Assembly (NCBI GenBank): GCA_902729315.2
Contig: LR746280.1
Location: 2,600,501-2,664,500, forward strand
Origin: Spirodela intermedia
Taxonomy: Eukaryota > Streptophyta > Magnoliopsida > Alismatales > Araceae
Direction: 5' to 3'
Length of the DNA: 64,000 nucleotides
In this document: piece after piece, positions 59,553 through 64,000 of the stretch
How positions within the stretch are numbered: the stretch's first letter is position 1
Layout of the letters: each line of letters starts with the position of its first letter
Translations under genes and position numbers: made by a program
The notes under the pieces: model-generated
The model's input: the letters and a program-made list of their open reading frames with translations, nothing else
Told to the model about the DNA's origin: nothing
Database searches by the model: none

Positions 59553-61700
59553 CTCGCTTTCTCACTCTACCTAGATACTTACGTACCTAGTACTTAAATG
59601 CCCATCAAATTCTCATTTTTTAGCACCCAACAGAAAATTCATTTTATTCGATTGTCATACTGAAAAAATCAGTATATCAAATGCAACAATGCTGCCTCAC
59701 ATCGTTGGTAAAAGGAAATCTCATATTAGAAGAAAGGAATCGAGAGATCACAAGGGGGGCAAAATCCATGGAGTTTAGACCGAGTTTATATGCATATATA
59801 AGATATGCTTCGGGTAAAAAGAGTGGTTGACAATAATGTCACTCATTACCTTGGTTTTCGACATGGGCATTCACCTGCAAGGAAAAATTAATCCAAAGTG
59901 AATTTGGGAACATTCCAATAATTAGTTATACAAGGATTTGATTATCAGGCTTAAGAAATATATTTGAATTGGTACGCATAAAATTCACAATATATCTGAA
60001 TTGGTACGGTCAACAAATAGCTCTGAATTAAAAAATCACATAAATATTTTTTGGGAAATACAAGGCCTCCTTGTTAATTTCCAAGGACCTCACCATTTGC
60101 TCAAGTAACTGGCATTAATTCTCTTTCCTACTTCTGAAATAGAGTAATTCATCACTTATTCTGTGAAGTTAAATGTATTAGCATATTGGAGGATGAACAA
60201 CATCCTACTAGTAACTCATCATCTCTAAACCTCAAAAGGTTGCTGTCATTTAGTAGTATTCCTTAAGCTATATTTTTTTTAAATGCACTATTATATGTTT
60301 GTATTCTTACTCGTGTGTCTGCCAGCATATGTTATTTAGTTACACCTTATTTAGCATACGTTATATGGTATGCTGTTTAAATTTAAAAATAAGGATAAAT
60401 GTATTTTTATTTGGAAATATTTCAATAAATGAGATATTTAAGAAACTTGGAGCATTAACTATTTCCTATATTCACTATCTCATTATCAGCAATCTTGATC
60501 CAAGAGAGAGGATGAGAGGACGATAGAATAAAATTCTTGGCTGTAGGCTTCATTTTTCTCATAATAATAGAAAATAATATGCCATTTTTGTATCATGAAA
60601 AGGTTGTACACTACCTTGAGATTAATAGCCGAGACTTTCAGGGGATAATATATATATACATATATTAAATTACTAATCCAATGAATAATAATATGAAGGC
60701 CAAAATGTTGGCCTTAATGAAGAACATGTCCTACTGCAATCCAATGTAAATGTTTGTATTTGGCAATATCAGTTATAATGACATGAAGTTAAAGTCATTA
60801 AGGGTAGAATAAAATAGTTGAATTTTAATTTATTTTCCAAAAAAAACTAGAGTAATGGTTCCATATAGACAACAGTGAAAATCATATCATATAGATCTAT
60901 TGTTAGCTCATACATCACAAATGGGGGCAATGGTAGAACCAGCATGCTCTATTCAGGTATTGTTGAAATGCATTAAATTGACTTATTGTATATGTAGGCA
61001 TACCAGGTTCTATGATATCATTCTTTTATACCACCTTCTCATTGGCTTTACAACCATGCCAATAAAGAAATATTAGACTTTAGCTATTGAATGTAAAAAA
61101 TTGTTTTAGGTAGTAATTGTCTAAATATCTATTATGTCTTTAAGTAGTGATTGTCACACATGAACAAATATCTATCCAATGTAGAAATTTTCTCAATAAA
61201 ACTATAAAGTTACTCAAGAACCTCTTTATTAGGTTTCTTTCATTTTATATGAGTATCAATTTTATTTTTTAAATATATCCATGGCTACTTAATTTATGCA
61301 TATTACTTTAATAGAAATATAATGATGCTACATTTAATTGCATTTTTAAATATTTGAATAAATTTCAACCAAAAAAATGCATTTTTTGTATATTTGTGAA
61401 TTTCATTATCTTAGAATCAAAATAAATTTTCTTTTTCTGAAACAAGGGTTATAGATACAATTGCTAACTTTGATTTATTTAATGATCAAAACTCAATTTA
61501 AGTACATCATCTTCACTAAGTGGAATAAAGCACAATACTTTTCCTAGAATACATCCAAAAAAACTCAAGAATTGATCAATTTGGATCGAAAGTAATCATA
61601 CTATCTCTGAAATTTCTTTTTATTTACTGTCAATACTCCTTAATGCATTACTTTGTAGGAGAGATATGACTGTATTCACTTATATTGTCTAGCCCCCTTC
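58830..61700. other. Intergenic stretch with a short direct repeat
   Basis: CCCTTCAGCCGACTGATA occurs twice, at 59,374-59,391 and 59,458-59,475. A (CT)n tract lies at 59,493-59,548. The first 250 bases are probably DUF599 promoter. From 59,560 onward the sequence is AT-rich with no gene recognised. Confidence 0.45.
59493..59548. repeat. Long (CT)n microsatellite
   Basis: About 28 perfect CT units, the longest in the window. Confidence 0.97.
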
Positions 61701-63240
61701 TTTTCCTAGAAGACCGCGAACCCGTCAGTCATCCGTCTTCGCAGCCACGGTGAGTCCCAGTGTTCCTCTATCTTAGTGAGAGAGCAAGTAGATCGAGAGG
61801 GAAAGAGCCACTTTCGGCTCAAGAAAATAAAATGTGCCTGGCGTTCATTTTGAGACTTATTCCGCCTTTCCGCATCGCGAGTGCACTTACTTGCTGACGT
61901 GCCATTCCTTGAATGATGATGGGGCAAATCTGACAAAAGATGGACACTTTCTGACAGTCCCGAGAGAGGGAGAGACGCGTGTGGGTTGCTTTGGGTGGAG
62001 GGGGCAGCGGTGAGCACCAGGCGCACGCCGCCCCCACCGGGCGTCCGTGCCCAATTGCATTCTGGTAAGACGTTCAGTGATCTTAATTCTTACGTCATCT
62101 GAACAAATGACCGCCGGGGGTGTGGGGAAGGGAGGGAGAGAGAGAGAGAGGTCAGAGAGGAGCAACGTAATGGTTGTGGTGGGGACAGAAACACCGTTGC
62201 CATGAACAAGGGATGAGTATACTTGAGTGTTTTAAGTGGATTTATACATACCTATAGCGTAGGTATCAGTGCCACAATCTCCTCTATTTTAACCTACCGA
62301 GTAACTATGTCGCAAAAGTACGTAACTAGTAACTTTAGAAAATCCAGAGTAATCGAAACTTTTATATCTTTATTTGCCTGACCAGCATTCAAAACGGAAG
62401 GTCTATGAAGAGATGGGTCAGCCATGAACTCCACGTGATCCCTCAAAGAACCCACTGAGCCCTTATCCTCTTCCCTTCCATGTTCCCTTTCTCCATTAGC
62501 ATAAAGCCTCAGGCATGCCTACCCTATTCCAATTGGTTTTTATAGCCACATACATAATTATCCCCTATGTTAACAGGCAAATCTGTGCACTGGACTTCAG
62601 TTATCTCCACTATAATCTTTGGGCACCACACGAACTCTTCGCTCTAACTTGATGCTACGACGTAGACGCTATAACCCAGTCATGCTGCCTGAATATCCCT
62701 CCCGCAAAACCCTAAAAGTCGAAACACAGTTCTTTGGGTGCTGAACAGAAAATAGGAAAAAGAACCATCAGAACCATTCTTTACGACTGATGGGAATTTC
62801 TCGCTTTGAATTGCTAAATCATGATGACCCGTGTAAGTCTGGCTTAGAATTTTGAGGGGAACAAAGGTGTGCTCGACAATAATTGCGTAATAAGGGCTCC
62901 CCATGATTAAATAATTGTGCTGGAGGGAGGGGGCACGTAGCACAAAAAGTCAAGAGAGGCGGAGGTGGGGTTGAGGACTAGTCAACAGTTGAAGGCAACA
63001 CCTAGCTGCACTTTACCAATTAAATATCATTCCCCACATATACCTACGTATGAAAACTCTCACTCGCCCTATACACTTGAAGCCTCAAGGGGCATCGGGA
63101 ATCGAGCAAGTGGGTTTTGCCATTTCCCCACAAACATGCCTCCCCTCCCTCCCCTCCAGGACACCTCAGCCTCCACACTATCTCACACCTCAGGAATCCC
63201 TAGATAGTCCATCGGCAAGGCTCCAGAGGGCAACTAATTC
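61700..63240. other. GC-richer intergenic segment, no gene assigned
   Basis: Three overlapping minus-strand open frames (61,706-62,165) are Ser/Arg/Pro-rich and lack known motifs. A (GA)n patch lies near 62,135-62,151. The segment may be distal promoter of the gene that appears to begin near 63,280. Confidence 0.35.
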
Positions 63241-63249
63241 CCCTCTTTC

Positions 63250-63877
63250 CTTTAAATACCGGCCCTAGATGCCTCCCCCCTCTACTTTCATCTATCCTTC
63301 CCCCTCTCACCTAAACCTGTTTCTCCATCTCTCTGTCTCTCTATCTTTCTAAAGTGATGGAAGAGTTGGTTTTCAGGCCACGCTTCGCTGATGCGGGAGG
63401 TGGGTTCAAAGGTAGGAAGAGGAGGGTTGCCTAATAGAGGAGAAATACGAGCAAAGAAGAAGCCTGAATTGGCATTGCGTTGGCGCACTTCTGAGCTCCG
63501 CCCATGGAGAGACAGAAGAGTGAACACTGCGCAGCGGGGAATTGAGGGTTCACGGTCCGATCGCTAGGTAACTTCTTCTCTTTCTTGCATCCCAGTTCAT
63601 TCAACCAGATAAAGCTTTTTTATTTCTTTTCCTATTCTCTTCCCTTCCTGCCTTTCTCAACTAGATTCCCTCTCCTGTGAGAGAGATATTGTGCTGCGGG
63701 TGGGGAGGAGGGGAGATACCTCTTAGAAACATGGGTTGTAAGAGACGCATTCGCGGTGAAGGTCTCGTTTGTGTTCGGGGGAGAGAGTTTACTGCTGGGA
63801 ATGCATCACTTACACATGCCATGTATCCGCTTCTAACAGCGCTTGGTTAATTATCAGTACCAACTCGTCTTCTATCC

Positions 63878-63918
<41 letters not shown>

Positions 63919-64000
63919 GCTTTCTCTCTCCTTGCTTCCTCTGTGGCTCTATCATGGCTTCCTTGGATTCCATTGAATGGGATATTTACTTCTGCACAGG
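63250..64000 (+). promoter_or_regulatory. Putative promoter and 5' leader of a gene extending off the right edge
   Basis: A TATA-like TTTAAATACC lies near 63,251-63,260, followed by a CT-rich leader. A short open frame at 63,357-63,434 (25 codons, MEELVFRPRF start) could be an upstream ORF. GCTAG|GTAACTTC near 63,567 looks like a donor, and TCTGCACAG at 63,991-63,999 like the acceptor, making an intron of about 430 bp that contains a (CT)n tract (about 63,881-63,915). The coding part would lie beyond the window, so the product is unknown. Confidence 0.45.

Noticed and set aside
61706-62165. Overlapping minus-strand frames that could be a small gene
   Set aside because: Three frames overlap with no family match, no donor/acceptor logic and Ser/Arg/Pro bias.

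Overview
This is plant nuclear DNA. Every gene I can decode has spliced exons with GT-AG introns, and the proteins belong to plant families: a NOD26-like aquaporin, a BAT1-type amino acid permease, a base-exchange phosphatidylserine synthase, a DUF599 membrane protein and MIR156/157 hairpins. The spaces between genes hold old, heavily mutated Copia and Gypsy retrotransposons and many long CT/GA microsatellites. The species cannot be fixed from this window. It looks like a non-grass angiosperm with slow retroelement turnover.

Layout, left to right. 724-2413 (-) is a complete five-exon NIP aquaporin with a W-V-A-R filter; one of its introns is built of tandem repeats. 3.0-3.6 kb is a tandem duplication. 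3.8-9.6 kb holds scattered exons of a dead UAP56-type DEAD-box RNA helicase, split by a 5'-LTR-bearing Copia element (6692 to about 8830). 10.8-12.0 kb is a minus-strand Gypsy integrase relic, and 15.2-17.0 kb a Copia reverse transcriptase/RNase H relic. 19.3-26.4 kb (+) is a BAT1-type permease gene whose first two exons occur twice. 26.9-35.0 kb (-) is a complete 12-exon PSS1 gene, tail-to-tail with the permease. 38.3-43.9 kb is an old minus-strand Gypsy element with both LTRs still detectable. 47.0-56.0 kb (+) carries four MIR156/157-type hairpins, each with its own TATA-like promoter. 56.8-58.8 kb (-) is a two-exon DUF599 gene. The right edge appears to enter the 5' leader of another gene running rightward.

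The genes do not form a pathway; this is an ordinary plant neighbourhood. Most notable are the four-member MIR156/157 cluster (one member with an altered mature sequence), the duplicated and phase-compatible first two exons of the permease gene, and two introns (in NIP and the permease) in which tandem repeats have copied the upstream splice-donor region. All exon joins were made by reading frame, phase and comparison with remembered family sequences; none was checked with transcripts.
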